DNA of 64,000 nucleotides, from the NCBI GenBank assembly GCA_004009845.1, contig RMBW01000031.1:218606-282605 (forward strand), read 5' to 3'. This DNA comes from Davidsoniella eucalypti (Eukaryota > Ascomycota > Sordariomycetes > Microascales > Ceratocystidaceae). Below, piece after piece: positions 10,830 through 25,080 of this stretch. Positions within the stretch are counted from its first letter, which is position 1. Each line of letters opens with the position of its first letter. Under the pieces are notes generated by a model. The model ran no database searches. It was not told where the DNA came from and saw nothing but the letters and a program-made list of their open reading frames with translations. The translations under genes were made by a program, and so were the position numbers.

Positions 10830-13800
10830 CTACTCGCTGAAAATTGTCTCGCTGTTTTCGACAACGAACTGTACAGCAATGTTTTTGGCGTGCATATCCG
10901 TCATCTCACGCTCAATGCTGGTATCGCGCATGATGGTTGGTGCAAAGACGACAGCCAAGTTCTTGGGTGACATCTGCATATCGTGTTAGTTATTGTTTAA
11001 TATCATCGGTATGATGATTCGACAACGGAATCAACATTATGGGCTACTGTGGGACATACCAAGTTTTCGGGTTCTCTCTTAGCAACACGGCTCAGGTGGA
11101 ACATGAGGAACTCTAGTGTGTCCTGGTGGCGCTGAGGCATGGTGTGGAAAGTCCGGCTCAAGTGAGAACAGCGTTCAGCCATATCGGATATAGCTATTAG
11201 AAAAGATAGAGTTAGTCACTATTATCTCAAGGTACTACCCAAAGCTTGTGTAAAACTCACCATTTGACTCCAGAACACGATCGTAGATTTCAAATGTTAG
11301 AAGAGGAGTGGGAAGCTTGCGGAAGTACTGCTTGAGAACACTGGTTACAGCCGTAATATCGATGATGGGGTCAGAGATGTCGTAATTCTCGTCCTTGTCA
11401 AAGCCGTCTTGCAGCATTTTGACCTGGGAGTTACCACCAGTCTTGCGGTAGATACCCTCGACATCCATGCCACGAAGCTCGACTTCTTCAATACAACGTG
11501 TGACAACACAGGGGATCTGTCGTTTCTCGAAGTCAGCACGCTCGGTAAGATCTGAGCCGAAGAGAACGTTGGGGGCTTCAGCAATAGCAGGGGTTGACAT
11601 GTTGCCTGACATGGACTTTGCAAGCTGGAGGTTTGTCGGGTAGCCCCCAGGACCCCCAGGCTGTCCGCTCTTCTTGAAAAAGCCAAAGCCAGGGCGTTGC
11701 TGGTCGAGGTGGATGTCTTTGCGTCCATTGGGATTGATGACAGTTGGTGGGGCATCAATCTGTGCAACCGTCATGTTGTACGGTAGTCCAATGCTGTCGC
11801 CCATCATGTTGCCAGCTGCCGCACGCTCCTTGTCGTTCTGGAAGGCAGCAGCAGCCTTTGATACACCCTTGCCCACGTTCTGAGCAAGCGTCTTGGATCC
11901 CTTCTTCCAGTTGAACTTCTTGACCTGGCCCTTGCGAATGTTGACAACCATAGGTCCAGACTCAACGATAGGCTCTTCGTGATCGCCACCAAGTAATGTG
12001 GTTCCAGTGGTGATGCTAGACCCGTCGCCCAGATACTTGGGGACACCATAGATGCCAAGACTGTTTGGTGATTTAGGATCAGAGTTGATTTGTGACTTGA
12101 ATCTCTCCTGGATTTGGTGTGTCAAGTCGTTGTTCATGTCGGCTAGCTGGGCATTCTTCGACGACAACTGCTCGAACTCCATCAATGCACGATCGCGGTC
12201 TGATACAGCTTGCTCTCTTTCCTCTAGCAGCATAGATCTTTCAGCATGAAGCTTCTTGATTTGGTCTGCCATTGAGCGCTTGACCTGGTCGAGACGATCG
12301 ACGAACTCCTTGATGGCATAGTCCTCTAGTTCGCGGGTGTCGATAGGCTTGTTGGATTGTTTGGCCCGCTCGGCATAACCAGCCAAGACTTCGATTTGGC
12401 GAATCATCAGCTCGGTCTGTGTGTCAAGCTCGGAAACAGTCTTTCGCTTCTCCATTAGCTTTTGGGTTAGAGTTTGAAGGGTCTTCTCAGTGTTGGCTTG
12501 GCGCTCGAGCTCGGCAACGCGGAGTTCAGACGACCGCAGTTGACGTTTTAGCAGCGCAGTGTCTTCATTTGGCGTAATAACGACGGACATGGGGCTGTGG
12601 ATATCGCGGGAGAGGCTATGGTTGTGACCGTTCGATTCCTTCGTAGGGGTCTTGGGCCAATGAGGCGAGCCTGAGGCGCCGCGGGTAGTTTCGCTAATAC
12701 TACGGGTGTGGCCCGGGCGGGAGCTTGTGACGGTACTGGATTCGGTGCTATTGGTGCGGCCATGGCGAACCGCATTGGAGACTCTACGCAGGATCGACGA
12801 AGGGCCCTCTTCGGTGCCCAGGATGCGGGCCATATCTTCATCTAAGGTAAATTCAGCGCCACTGCTCCATCTAGGAAGCTTGGGCGAGGTGGTAATACCG
12901 TTACTGCCCTGAGTTTGACCACTGCGCGAAGCTCCACCTGGAGCAGGAGGAGCCGGCTGTGGGTTTGATGTTGTGACACCGGCTGGGAGGGCCGATGAAG
13001 ATAGTTCGCGGGGAGCTGCGTGGACGGGGGGAGCCGGAGCCGGACGTGGCTGGGTATACGTATTAGTGAGCTTCGTGTTTGTCGAGGTCGAAGTAGTATC
13101 ATCATATACCGGCCGTTGAGGAGCAGTGTCGGATGAAGTACGGCTGATAGGAGCTGGCTTGTCTACAAGGAATGTTAGCGTATTCAGGGGGGGTAGATAG
13201 GTAGTGCGAGATGATGGTATATGGGTGTTCCGTGTATTGTTATTAGTGAACTCTTTGTTGATTTGGGTTTCAGGGAGAAAATGCCAGCCAGGGAGAAATA
13301 TAATAACAGACAGAGGAATATAAGCTTGGAATGGAATACTCCAGACAAAAGCTTTGAGTAGCCAATAAATCCAATATATGACGTAGTGTCCTCTATTGAG
13401 AACTAACAAAAATCACTTACTAGGAAGTTGACGGACAGTAGACGAGCTCGACCCGACTTCTTTCCGGGGAATAGCCTTGGGAATAGGATCGGTTCGCATA
13501 CTGTCATCTTGTGAGATGCGCGGAGTACCGTTGGCATTGGAGGTATAATTTGACGTTTTTGATGATGAGCTGCTGCTCTTAGTCAGGCCACCAAATCCAA
13601 CATCGGCATGCTGTTCTGGAGAAGGAGGCTTTTTCTTCGGTGCGTCCTGAAGCTTGAAGTCATCGGTAGCAGAGTGCGACGGACTCGAGTTTGCCTCGTC
13701 ATATGGGTTGTGGCTGGCTCTAGATAGCTTGCGAGGAGGAGCAGCTCCTGTGTTCCGCGAGTTGTTTTCAGTCAGCCGAGATTGTAGCGAAGACGACTCA

Positions 13801-14845
13801 GATGTCCCAGATGGCAAGCGACCTTTCTCTTGGAAGAAGATGTGAGGAGTTGTAGTAGCCGCAGGACGCGGCGGGGGGGCGACAGCAACAGGCGGTGCAT
13901 TAGCAGAGCCATCCAAGGCCATGGGAGTGAAGAAGCTATCAAGATCGACGGTGCCGTCGGCCATGGTAGACACACGGGTGCTACCTCGGTAGGTAGTCGA
14001 GGGGAGGAGGATATCGTTCTTCTGGCCATTGGGGGACTCGGTGTTTCTGTCGGGTGTCTCATTGACATTGGTATAGTGTTGACGCGGCCGAGGTGACAGT
14101 TCAGTGGTAGGGTCGGCGTCATGGTCGTGCCTATGATCGTGTCGGTGCTCCATTGTAGGTGGCAGGGCAGGAAGCGACTTTTCGACGACCATGGACGCAT
14201 TTGCACTTTCTTTTTCTCGCGCTTTTGCAGCCTGGGTGGCTTTGGCCTTCTTTTTTCTTCGGGCCATGAGCGACTCATGACAGCTCATACAAAAGATACC
14301 GGTAGATGTTCTGGCATAACGTAGGTTTTCAATCTTGCGCTTGCAGTTGCGGCAGCGGAAACAGGTTGCGCAAAAGGCCTGATCGCCGGTCAGGATGGCC
14401 AAGTCCTCGATTTTGTTACCGCAAGCGCTGCAGCTGTAGGTGCAGTTGTTGCAGATGAGAGAGCCATCGCCGAGTAAGAGTAGGTTCGCATCGGAGTCGA
14501 GAAGGGTGTCGCAAGTATTGCAGCGAAAGCAATTCAAATGCCACCGGTAACCCGCTGTAAGAGAGACATTCCAAGTTAGCTTTCAGACTTTAGGGGGAGG
14601 GGGGGGTCGAAGAATCCCCGCATTATTCAGCACCATAACTTCCAAGACAACAGGAGAATGCATACCAAGTTCGAAAGCTTTTCCTTCCTCGAGAATCTAC
14701 GAACACGGGCACGAGTTAGCATCAGAACACAGATAACAATGTGGTGAAATGGCTTTAGGCTAACCTCTCCGCACCGCTTGCAGGGGAAGATCTCGTCCTG
14801 GTCCAGCGAGCTCTCTAGGTACTCATCCACAACGGTAGCGGCCAT
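10830..14845 (-). CDS. Rho GTPase-activating protein with two LIM domains
   Basis: Six exons on -: 14845-14765, 14696-14666, 14554-13421, 13162-11261, 11193-11060, 10973-10830. All introns are GT-AG; a GCTAAC branch-site-like motif lies before the 13162 acceptor. The ATG at 14845 begins MAATVVDEYL. Two LIM zinc domains fill about residues 20-140, the first split by introns (CKRCGE / ILEEGKAFEL / AGYRWHLNCFRC). A Ser/Pro-rich linker and a coiled coil (about 11.9-12.6 kb, Gln/Glu/Lys-rich) follow. The C-terminal RhoGAP domain shows the GIYRKTGG arginine finger, LPTPLLTFE, and NLAVVFAPT. The family (yeast Rga1/Rga2) stimulates GTP hydrolysis by Cdc42/Rho at polarised growth sites. An open extension follows the UAG stop. 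Confidence 0.9.
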
Positions 14846-17800
14846 GGTGGTGATTGCTAGTCTTGTAAAAAGCGGTTGGCCTATGTAGAAAAGCCTGGTC
14901 CGGCTGCGATAAAGAAAGGCAGGAAGAACAAGACACGGTCACTTCACGAGACCAAGATGAGGCCGGTCGGATAGAAGGAGGGGGTATCGATAGACGGGCG
15001 TTCGGGTCGAGATGACGACAAAGTATCGCGCGGCTGACGGGCAGAGAGAAGGAGAGAAACTAGACTCTGGTAGCAGATATGGCGAGAAAGTCGGGTAGTA
15101 GAGGGGTTCAGAAGAAAAGGCTGAATAAGCCAGCACAGAAATCAAAAGGGCAATTGGTGGATTGCAACGAAGAGAAGAGAGAATGATGCATAAGACGAAC
15201 CGCCCTGCGTAACGGCTATGTGGCCTCGAAGCCGGCGTGGTTAATTGTAGATCGAGGGATGCCGTCCGGTATTTCGATCTCGAGGCTAAAGGGCAGCCAG
15301 CGGCAATGTTGGGGGGTTTCGTAGGTTGGAGGGTTGGAGGGTTGGAGGTTTAGGTGGTAGAAGTCGGGAAAGCTTCGTCGAAAGAGAGGAGTCAGCCAAC
15401 TGCTCTATAAGAAACGGCACGAATTGTTTGCAGTGGCCAAAAACGCCCAAGATGCAGCGGAGGAAAAGAAAGCACGGGGCCCAGGCTAAAGTGAAGGTAG
15501 GTTCTAGCGGTGCTTTTCTTCAGGGTGTCGTATAGACTCAACAGGCTCAGCAGCTGCTTAACGTCTGTATCAGCAACCTGGGGACGATTACAGGCTAGAC
15601 AGAATAATGGATTGGCGATCCCTCAATTCAATTGTTGGCTACTAGCACGTCAGCTAGATCAAATGAAGGCTGGTTAGTGGGATTGAGGTACGGTAGTTTA
15701 GTGGCAGTGGGCAGTGGGCAGTGGGCATAATGCTCTAGCGGGTGATTGTGTCATGGGGGAGCATTGGGCAAGCCACTACGACGCCATCCTTGGTTCTATA
15801 CAGGCATGCTCGAAACAGAAGCAGCCTGTCCTTGGTCTCTTTTTGGCGGCGATACAACGATAGACGAAGCTGCGTAGGGGCTTGGATGAATAAGTACAGG
15901 CAGTGCTTGGTGGGAGCGGTGAAACGACGACTCATAGCAGGTCATTTGTAGCAAGCAAGAAAACAAACCCAGCAAAAGCGCAAGATAGAGCAAGACAGAA
16001 AAAGAAATATGTATAGCTGGGGCGGATTGGCAGGACCCGATTCGTAAACTCAGGAACAGCGATGAAAGAAACAAGAAACATACCTTTTTTTTGGTGATTC
16101 TTCCGCACGGCTACTCAATGTTTCCACGACGATCACAGCCTGGCGGACCGGCAAAATGCTTAGAAAATGTTCGGCACAATGTGTTTTAGCAGCCTCTGCT
16201 TTCAGCCAGGAAAATCAAACAAGGAAGAGGCTGAAGAGTGCAAGAAAAAAACAAATCTGGAAGGCGCGACGATTCTGTTCAAGCACCCTTTTAGGTTCTA
16301 TCCGTCTTGTTGTGTCGGCCTGGGCAACTGCTCTTTTTCGCCAGTCTTGTCTCCGAGGCGCGCAACTACCCAATCCGTAGGAGGAACCCGTGCAACCATA
16401 AGCCAGACGACGTCCCTTCAGTTAATACAGGTACTGCTGGAGGCTTCATACACAATTTTACAGCCTTTCTCGCGCATTTTTTGTTGCCAATTAAGATTTA
16501 GAGGGGCAGAAACCAAGGACGCTTGTTGTACTGTTGTAGCACCTACCCGGCAACATTGCAACACTAGAGTGTGATTCTAGCAGTGCCAGTAATTTCCCGG
16601 TTGATGGGTTGGGTATTTGGCTGTCTTTTTGTTCTTTCTTTCATCTTCTGCTCCTTAGCGAGGAATGCTATTGCCCTTCATACGCCGGGCTCGCCTATGA
16701 CTATTCTGTGCAGCCTTCTCTCTTCGTCATCGTATCTTCAAAGGGATAGAACCTATGAGCCGTGCACGTGATCCGTATGTCTCTCAATTGTTTCCTCCCC
16801 TCCCTTCCAATTCATTTTCTAATGATTGTTTCTCCATCTTCAATATTCAGTATTCATATAATATGTAGCTTAGCTTGGCCTTCAGGTTGCCCGATTACAG
16901 TGCGCATAAACTACGGGAAAGATCGACAAGCCAGGTCCGCATCGTGCAGTAGTAGCAAGTCAAGAAAATTCCGGCCACTTATTTATTCATACAAATAAAC
17001 AACCCACTAGCGACTAAGCCAAGCTAAGCCTATTAAATCATGTCATCGTTTCCTACACTCAAATATGCCAGGCAACTTTAACATCTTCAGAGTAGCTTCA
17101 GTCAACCCTTGCAATATGATTAGGAGCTTGGATCATAGACGGTCCGCCCACATAAACCGCCCACTGGATCATGCCAAGATAAAGACAAAACCTACTGAAG
17201 GCTTGTCAAGGACTACGGAATGGCTCATCCACCTGTACCCCGAACAGATACAGAACAAGAAGAGCAGTTTTGGGATTTTATAGTCTTTATTTAGCTTTTA
17301 ACGCTAGGATTTCCTCGCTAAAGACATCGACAAAGTTACAATAATTGTAGACGTAATATCGTTGTATATGAACACAGGATTACCTCTGATCCATTCATCA
17401 ACAGTTAGTTGTGAATGAAGAAATCCGACAAAAATCTAGATGCACCCATTTGTAGCCAAACGCCTGTATACATATATGTACTCCCTAGTAACGATAAAAG
17501 CAAAACCATCAGGCCTGATCCTAGCTCCAGCCACCGCCAACAACAGCCTCTTTATTAGCCATTGCAGTACTACGACAGAGATCCGCCAGCGGGTTCTCTG
17601 TTCCATACGAATATATGTAGAAATTATCACGTATGTACGTCAGTTCCTATACGTCCACTATATTTCCTCTGTATCCTCCTCTTCCTCTTAATCCAGACTA
17701 CTTTTTTGGGTTCTTGCCTGTCTGGCGGGAGAATCCATATAATTCTCTTCCATGCAGGCTCACCGCCCTTGAACATGAACCTAGCACAACAAAAGCTAGT

Positions 17801-19594
17801 AAGGACTATAACTTCATAAACGCCCCCCTAGAAATATTCCATTCAATGAACTATATACTTAGTTGTAAGAGCCTAGTATCCACTCAAGGCTGCTTCCAAG
17901 CTATCACTTGTTTATCTATATTTTATCCAGTCCTACATTCCACCCATCGATCCCCCCATCTTCAGATCCGAAGCATTGTAGTTAAACCCAATCTTGACTT
18001 CCCATGGACCTTTACTTTGTACTAGTTAATTCAACTTCACTATATTCTGCTCCCCAATGATCCCTCACACTCTATTGACAGCACTGTAATTTGTATTACC
18101 AGGTTACATGTACGCTTACACAATACTTTCAAAATCCAGTTCAGCCAGCCAACCAGAAGCCATCCACTTGATAAACAGATCAAACCCTCACCGGCAAAGC
18201 TTGGGCCCCATGCCCAATCTGAAACACTATCCCACCCTCATTGACAGATTTCCTAATCGGAAGGGGAAAAACAAATTTATGAAAAAAAAAAACCCGTCAA
18301 GTCAGGCATTTATATGTATGTAGCTCGGTTAAAATATCCGTACTAGTTTTTTCAATACCACTTTTACCTTTGAATAAGAGACAAGCATAGCATATCAGTA
18401 AAACTATCAGTTACCCATTACTCGGCTTGCATGAGGCATCATTTATTCAATGCTATTATACACGTCTCAACCTTTCATTTCAATGCAACTTGATACCACT
18501 TCTACCATCCTCCTAGTCTTAAATGCATGCAGCCCCTGAGATTATTTTGCCCATTTTCCTAATCAAGAATTGTATGAATTTGTATATTCCACTGCCCTCT
18601 AAAAACAGACAAAGGAAACAGTTGTGCACTTACATCTGTATACCCATCAATAATATCTCTTCTGCCCACTTATGTAGCTCCCGCTTTGTCCACTCTAGCG
18701 TATAGTCTGTGTGTCTATTAGATTCTACACATACATATGTAAGTAACCTCCCCCTCTGTGCGTAAGTAACCCTGTAAGAAGTATGTAATAAGTACATACA
18801 TACAGATATAGGTTATATATACTACTATAGATGTTAGTTGTGACATGCTTTTGGACCAAGTGTTCCGCCCTCCGCCAGTACCTCTATCATACCCCCCATC
18901 CTACCTCATCCTACTTACATATGCTCATATATACATAGTAGTATGTGTACGTTTGTAACTACCCTAAGTTGCTTATCTACATTTACTAAGTTGGCATTTC
19001 TATTATTATTGTTATTCGAAAGCTGTGTCAAATAACACCCTTGGCCTGGTGGGCATTTCTACGTAACATACATATATGACTATATTCCGTATCATCTCAT
19101 AATGGTAGTAGTTGAATGATGGGACAACAGAGACATTATAGCGTCCCTCTCAATAAAGATTGACAACTTCTACTAGTTACATATGTAATTTTTAATTTTA
19201 ATTTTTCAATTCATTAATCTTATGGAGCTATAGTCTACATATGTATAAACAAGTAAATACATACTTAACCAAGATGTCGTATTTCAAGCCATTCGCCGCC
19301 TCATCATGCATTCAGGAAATCATGCATAACTAATGGCATGTTTTTTTTTTTTTTCATCTCTCGATCAACGAGACAGATCAACACAGGCTGTGATACTACT
19401 TTATTTGTTACTCACTAGACATATACTACATATTATCATATCATCTTTATTTTCTTTCGTCACTTGATCTCAAATACCTCGGAAAGAAACAAAGAAAGCA
19501 ACCACAAACAACCCTTTAGAAATCAAGCTTAACCCACCGAATAACAACTACAGATTCATATTGTTTGCTGATCATTGTTGCTCATTTGAAACTA
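14846..19594. other. long intergenic region
   Basis: Contains short tandem units (GGTTGGAGG around 15325-15352; GGCAGTGG around 15700-15728) and AT-rich sequence with many TACATATGTA-like words between 17 and 19.5 kb. Open frames stay under about 135 codons and show no domain, so no gene is called. Part of 14.85-16 kb is probably promoter/leader of the LIM-RhoGAP gene. Confidence 0.5.
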
Positions 19595-19837
19595 ATTTAA
19601 TTTGATTTGATTATATTTAACGTAATTTATTTATTCATCATTTTACGTATTTATGTATTTACGTGTAACGTCTACCTAAAATCACCAAGATGATTGGATA
19701 CCGGACAGACATTTAAAGTCCTCCACTCGACGAACTCAATAGCTTTGTATGTGCTAACCCCGAAGAACTAGTGGTTCATACCTCCACTACGAGCAACAAA
19801 AACAAATCAAAAAAAAAAAAACAGTGCCTCCACAAAA
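19595..19837 (+). mobile_element. deletion derivative of the rearranged non-LTR element
   Basis: The left part has TTGATTTGATTATATTTAACG, an extra ~45 bp AT-rich insert between two TAACG words, then GTCTACCTAAAATCACC and ATACCGGACAGACATTTA, matching 212-287 of copy 1. It then jumps to the RT-end/3'UTR sequence (matching about 3976-4131): CTCAATAGCTTTGTATGTGC, ATACCTCCACTACGAGC, an A-tract and CAGTGCCTCCACAAAA. The junction falls on ATTTAA[C/A]GT, present at both deletion ends in copy 1, so a ~3.7 kb deletion by microhomology is likely. Non-coding; ends about 61 bp upstream of tRNA-Met. Confidence 0.82.
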
Positions 19838-19898
19838 TTTGTGTTCACTTTTACAACATAAATTATGTTAGTGCAGAATTATCCCGTGAAATCATCTC

Positions 19899-19970
19899 AG
19901 CAACGTGGCGCAGTGGAAGCGCGCCGGGCTCATAACCCGGAGGTCCCTTGATCGAAACGAGGTGTTGCTA
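19899..19970 (+). tRNA. initiator tRNA-Met (CAT)
   Basis: AGCAACG pairs with TGTTGCT, giving the A1-U72 pair typical of eukaryotic initiators. The anticodon loop GCTCATAAC has CAT, and the T-loop is ATCGAAA rather than TTCRANY, another initiator hallmark. Internal A and B boxes are present and there is no intron. Confidence 0.93.
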
Positions 19971-20407
19971 GAATACATTTTTTGTCTCGATGTTGAGATT
20001 AACCCTAACACAATCCTATGAAAGTTGGAATTTTGAGATACAAAACATACAGAAAAATCAATAGAACTTATTGCAGGTACAAAAACTCAGCCATAGTTAA
20101 TAATTATAAAATGTTGTAAAGATACAATACAAAAGAAACAGAACAAAGAACATTAAGTTTCTAACAACCAAGAGCCTTCCCATCAATACTTCCAATTCCC
20201 GCTATATTATCTGACCTATATGACAATGATTAAGAAGAAGAGCTATTAGTAGTGATAGAAGTAGAAGTATTAGTAAATGAAGATGAAGAGAATAATAAAC
20301 AAAAAAAGAAAAGAAAAGATTTTTTTTGGTCAAGAACAAACTCTTTTTCGGTCTGTGTTTGTTTTTTGCTTGGTTTTTGTTTTTCTTCACGAAGAGACTT
20401 CTTTTCA
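19971..20407. other. tRNA / CLASP 3' intergenic
   Basis: No gene seen. The part next to 20408 is the probable CLASP 3' UTR; it is T-rich when read on -. Confidence 0.5.
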
Positions 20408-23400
20408 TCAGCAAGCTTCCCGCTGCCTCTTCACGATATAATACGTGATCAAACTCTTCGGGTCATCCTTGACTCCCTTCATCGCTTCCCAGAACTTCTC
20501 CTCACCAACACGTGCATGTACTGAAACGCACAACTGTACTGAGCCCATGCGCACTGCACTCTCGGAGCTCTCGAGACACCGCCCTGCCAGACTGGAGAGT
20601 TGGCCTAGCTCTGTCTCCGATGGCACATAGGATGCGTGCTTTTCCATGATCTCAGTAAGTACATGCATACCCGTGCTGAGACAGCGGCATCCATCAACGG
20701 AGGAATCCTCGCGAGTTTGAAGCATGCGTGTGGTCGTCATAACTAGCTCGGATGCATCACCAATAGTCACAAGTTCATCTGCTAGCACTTCTAGGCCGCT
20801 AACAATGTGTGTGCGAGCGTCGTATATGCTGCGCGTAGCCATGATAGCCTCCAAGCCGCGTGAAACATGAGGATGAAAGTTCGCCTTGTGGTTCTTTAAT
20901 AGAAGCTTAATCGATGCGAGGACCTGAGCTTTGACATCTTGCGCCTTGTCAGCTGCCAAGTTAGGCAATGGGTCTTCTAGGTATGTGAACAACCCGAGAA
21001 GTAATGTGTCAAACTTCTCATCCGAGAATGTAACCTTCTCACGGAGAAGAGACTGTAGCTTGCGGAACCCGTGAACATCAAAGGTCTTGGCCTTCACCCT
21101 CGCGATACCACTATCCAGAAGCTTAGCATTAACCTTTGACTTTTCGCTATTAACTTCCTTGGGACTAGAAACAGAAGGTGGAGCGGCATCTGCGTTGATA
21201 TGTCTATCAGCAAGAACGGGTGCAGTTGTGGGCGTATGAGAAGAAGTGGTGGCAGGTGGATGCTGCTCGACCGGGTCCTCATACACCTTGACTACATTCC
21301 TGGTCTCTTTAGGCGTTTCTACTGGCTGATGTGTCGATACAACCTCAACCGTTGGGATGGGGGCCACCTCCTTAGGCATGGGATCGACCTTTGGGGATAC
21401 TGCAGCTGGTGCTGAGATGGTCGACGTATACTTGGGCGGTGTTAGAACTGTGCCTGTCTGAGCTAGCGCAACCCTCATCTTAGAAGGGCTTTGCCGAGGT
21501 GTGACAGGACGGGATGCCGAAGCTCTAGCCGGCGACTGATAGCCCGTTCTAGTTGGTGATTGGTTCCCAGCCCTGCTTGGCGACTGGAACGCGGGACGTG
21601 TCGGAGACTGTCTCGTAGGCGAGTGGTATGTGGCCCTAGTAGGTGAATGCATCGTCTCTGATGGGTGATTGCCATGAACTGAGCGGGGGCGCGGAGCCAT
21701 CCTCTTAGGCGAGGGTTGTTGATGCACTAGTGGTATACCATGTTTTGATCCCGTAGTAGCTCTAGCGCGAGGCTCAGGTGTTATTATCTCCTGAACTGCG
21801 GGCTCGTTAGACCGGACGGAATAAGGACCAGCGGTAGCTGGACGAGCGATGGCCTCAGGAGCCTTGCGACGAGGGCGCACGGGCGCAACAGACATGCTAC
21901 TTGAGCCAACAGCCGCAGTACCATCACCACCACGAGACCGAGTCGACAGAGCTGAGGCTGAGGTAGGAGCGGATGCTAGACTAGTGGTTGAAGTAGAAGC
22001 CGTAGACCGAGTACCACTGATCTGGGCCATGGCTGATCCAGGTCTGGAGATAGGCTCCTTCTTGGCGGCTAGAGCGGCTGCCTTTTTTTGGGCCATCATA
22101 GTTTCTTTAAGTGATGGGCGAGTGCCCATAGTGCTCTTTGAGAGGCCCATTCCGGGTTTGGCTGCTGGTGCACTAGTGGTAGCATTGGGGTTGTTGGGGT
22201 CCTTATTTAGAAGCTTCTGGGCAGTAGAGTCAAGACCAGCCATGATAGCTTCAGCACGAGCAGGCCACATGCTCGAGAATAGCCAGTATGTACTACGACT
22301 GCACTCCCTGACACCAGGATTGGCATCATTTAGACCTTTCTTAAGGCACTTTTCAATTAAGTCTAGGCCACCTGTATGTTCAATGTGAGACTTATGATGA
22401 CCTTCCTTGGTGAGCATTATCTTGAGCCAAGAGGACGAGTAGGATCTTGGTTGAACATTCTTGTCCTGAGCAGCGCCCCAGATATGCTGCATGATGCGGT
22501 TGCTGTAGTTGACTCTAGAAATGATAGCCTCGACAGTTGCGTTGGCTTGTTGAGAGCTGATCTTCTTGGTGGCAGCACATAGCTTGATGAGAGTCTGAAG
22601 AAGGATCTCGACAAGTGGCTCAATACCTGGACCAAAAACATTTGCGGCATCCTGAACAAGGGCGCATCCTTCCTTGGAAAGACTGGTTCTCAGGGATGTC
22701 ACGGCCTTGACAATACTGTCCAAAAGAGCCTTCAAACCTGACAAAAAATGGTCTGAAAAATCCGCGGGAACATTGCCGACCATGAGACGACGGAGCTTCG
22801 TCATACTTTGCTCGCGCTTGAGCCAGTTTTGCTCCGTCTCTCGACCATCGAAGTATGTAACCATTTCGCGGAGGATATCATCTAGTTCGCGGGTGGTGTT
22901 GACGTATACAGGTTCAAGTGAATCAGCATTTGTTTCGATATTTGCTGGGGTCACGGGACGTTCGGTTGGAAGAGATGGCATAGATGAACTGGGGCCTAGG
23001 TTTGCGCGAGATTCAGATGGAGTCTCGGGCCGCACAGTAGAACCGCTAGATGGCACAAGGGCCTTGACAATCGCGTGTTCAATGGCTGGACGAACCTTGA
23101 AGTTCTTGAGTTGACGCTTCAGATCAGACTTAGCCATATTGGGAGCATTTCTAGAAGATAGGGTTAGTATAGAGCTATTCCGGTGTATCTGCTGCATAGC
23201 ACTAGATATCATGCTTACTTGAATAGTTCGATGACTATAACTTTGGCTGTCTCACGAACCGAAGGATCCGCATCTTCCAGCAGATCCATTAGCGTAGGCA
23301 CATATGTGCGGAAGGCTAGACCATGGTCTTGATGCATCTGTAGTAACCAATGCAAGGCAGCCTCCTTAGCACGCACATTTTTGCCAGCCATGGCAGCGTT

Positions 23401-23802
23401 GCGTACGAATCGCTCGACATCCATTGGGGCGACAATCTGAAGTGTCGTCAGACTCTGACTAGCTAGAGCCCGAAACTTCTCCTTCTGGTCTCCAAGCTTC
23501 TCTATTACGATGGGCAGGCTTTTGGACGCTTCCTTTGCTAGAATTTTAGGCTCCTGGCGGGAAAGACGAGTAAAGAGATGGTTTAGTGCCGTGAATCCAG
23601 CATTCGCAAGCGCGGAGTATTGCGATACGGTGGCCAACTTGAGGGCCTCGAATAGCATTGGCGTGCATGTTTCGGGTACATTAAACTGTTTGATGCTAGA
23701 CTTAGCATAGGAGATCTCGTTGACCTTGGTGTCGAGCTGGGCATCCGACTGTAGTAGATTCAGAAGATCTGCCACGTAGTCGTCGGTAAGCTTCTCTGCC
23801 AT
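20408..23802 (-). CDS. stu1: CLASP family microtubule-associated protein (Stu1)
   Basis: Two exons, 23802-23219 and 23150-20408, with a 68-bp intron (GTAAGC...CTTCTAG), about 1108 residues. The ATG at 23802 (MAEKLTDDYV) is chosen because the upstream in-frame codon is TTG. HEAT/TOG-like helical repeats occupy the N-terminus. A canonical CLASP_N domain follows (about residues 265-500, with WLKREQSMTKLRRL and the YSSSWL region). A basic Ser/Pro/Arg-rich linker then includes a run of SP[TSA]R units (about residues 690-750), and a C-terminal TOG-like domain closes the protein. CLASPs rescue and stabilise microtubules at kinetochores, spindle and cortex. Length and order fit fungal Stu1. Confidence 0.93.
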
Positions 23803-25080
23803 TATGGACAATTTTTGATTGTCTAGGTAGAAGACGAAGGGTGTCGCGAGCAGGCGCGTTGGTATGCCCGAGATGTGTCACGAAGAGTCGGTCGGAGGAA
23901 GGCTCGTTGTGCGACGCCGGATAAGAAAGGTATTGTGATAGGCCTATGGCTGTTGAGGATATAGGACGATAAATGCTACTAAAGATAGCAGTGTTTTGTG
24001 TTGTCGGCTGGGATTAAGATGTTTGGTCGACCTAGAATCGAAGAAAATAGCGGAATTGTATTATATAGATGGGTAGTTGTGATATCGATAGTCCGTGTCA
24101 GCTTGTGCAAAGAGTTTGTAGTAGGAAATTTAGCGCGCCTAGAGCAGTCATATGCATAAGGAATTGCTCCTTTGGTCAACCGAGAGCAACAATAGAAGGC
24201 AGGCGCAATGTCAATGAAGAAAACAAAGGTTAAGAAAAGTAACAAAGTAGTCCTGCTTCGAAAACGAATTCTCGGGTAGGCAAGTAAATGACAGCTTCAA
24301 GGACACTAAGATGAGGTGAATTTATCGCAAAGGGGCTGAAGGTCAAATATCGACAAGAATTATGAAGGCAGGGATAGAGATCCAGTTGCAGCGTGCTTGC
24401 CGGGACCTGGATAGAGAGGGGTTGTTGATATTGATAGTTGACAAGCAAATCTAAATAACAAGAGATTAGAAGAATCAAAACGTAGCGCAATGCACGAATC
24501 GAGATACTGGGTGTGTAATTTCTTGAAGTTTGCGCGCCAAAAAAAGATTGTAGGAGTTGGTGATGTTTTCTTTTCGTCAAGACACGAAGAGGGGAAGGAA
24601 GAAGAGAAAAAAAGGCCAAAGTTGTTGTTGCCTACGGAATATCAAAACAAAAATACAAATATTGCTCCCATTTGTTGACTTTGGAGCCTTTTCGGTGGAT
24701 GCTACTGCCGTTTGTGGCGGGTCAATTAAACATTATATTTACCCGTGATTTCTCCTTTTTACAACCAGCCCAACTTGGCTGGCTGTTATTTGTAGACGCG
24801 ACTCTGAATTATAAAGTAGTTTGTATGTAATTTAACTGTGGGGAACAAAGATAGTGGTGGAATTATTGTTGTGCTGCTTATAACTAGTAGTTATAATTGT
24901 CACTTTGCTTAGTCCAGTGCTTGAAAGGCCTTGAGAAATCAAGAAGAGGGGAATAATAGTTCACGTCGTATTAGTATTTATTTCAAGTCACCGACTCTTA
25001 TATCAAACTCATCAGTGGATATATTCAATTTACTACACCTGCTACATAACTATCCCAGCTATCATCGTTTACTCACAAAA
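23803..25080. other. divergent intergenic region between CLASP and the metallopeptidase
   Basis: About 1.3 kb holding both promoters. No credible gene; the short frames in it are AT-rich noise. Leader of the + gene probably begins near 24950-25000. Confidence 0.55.
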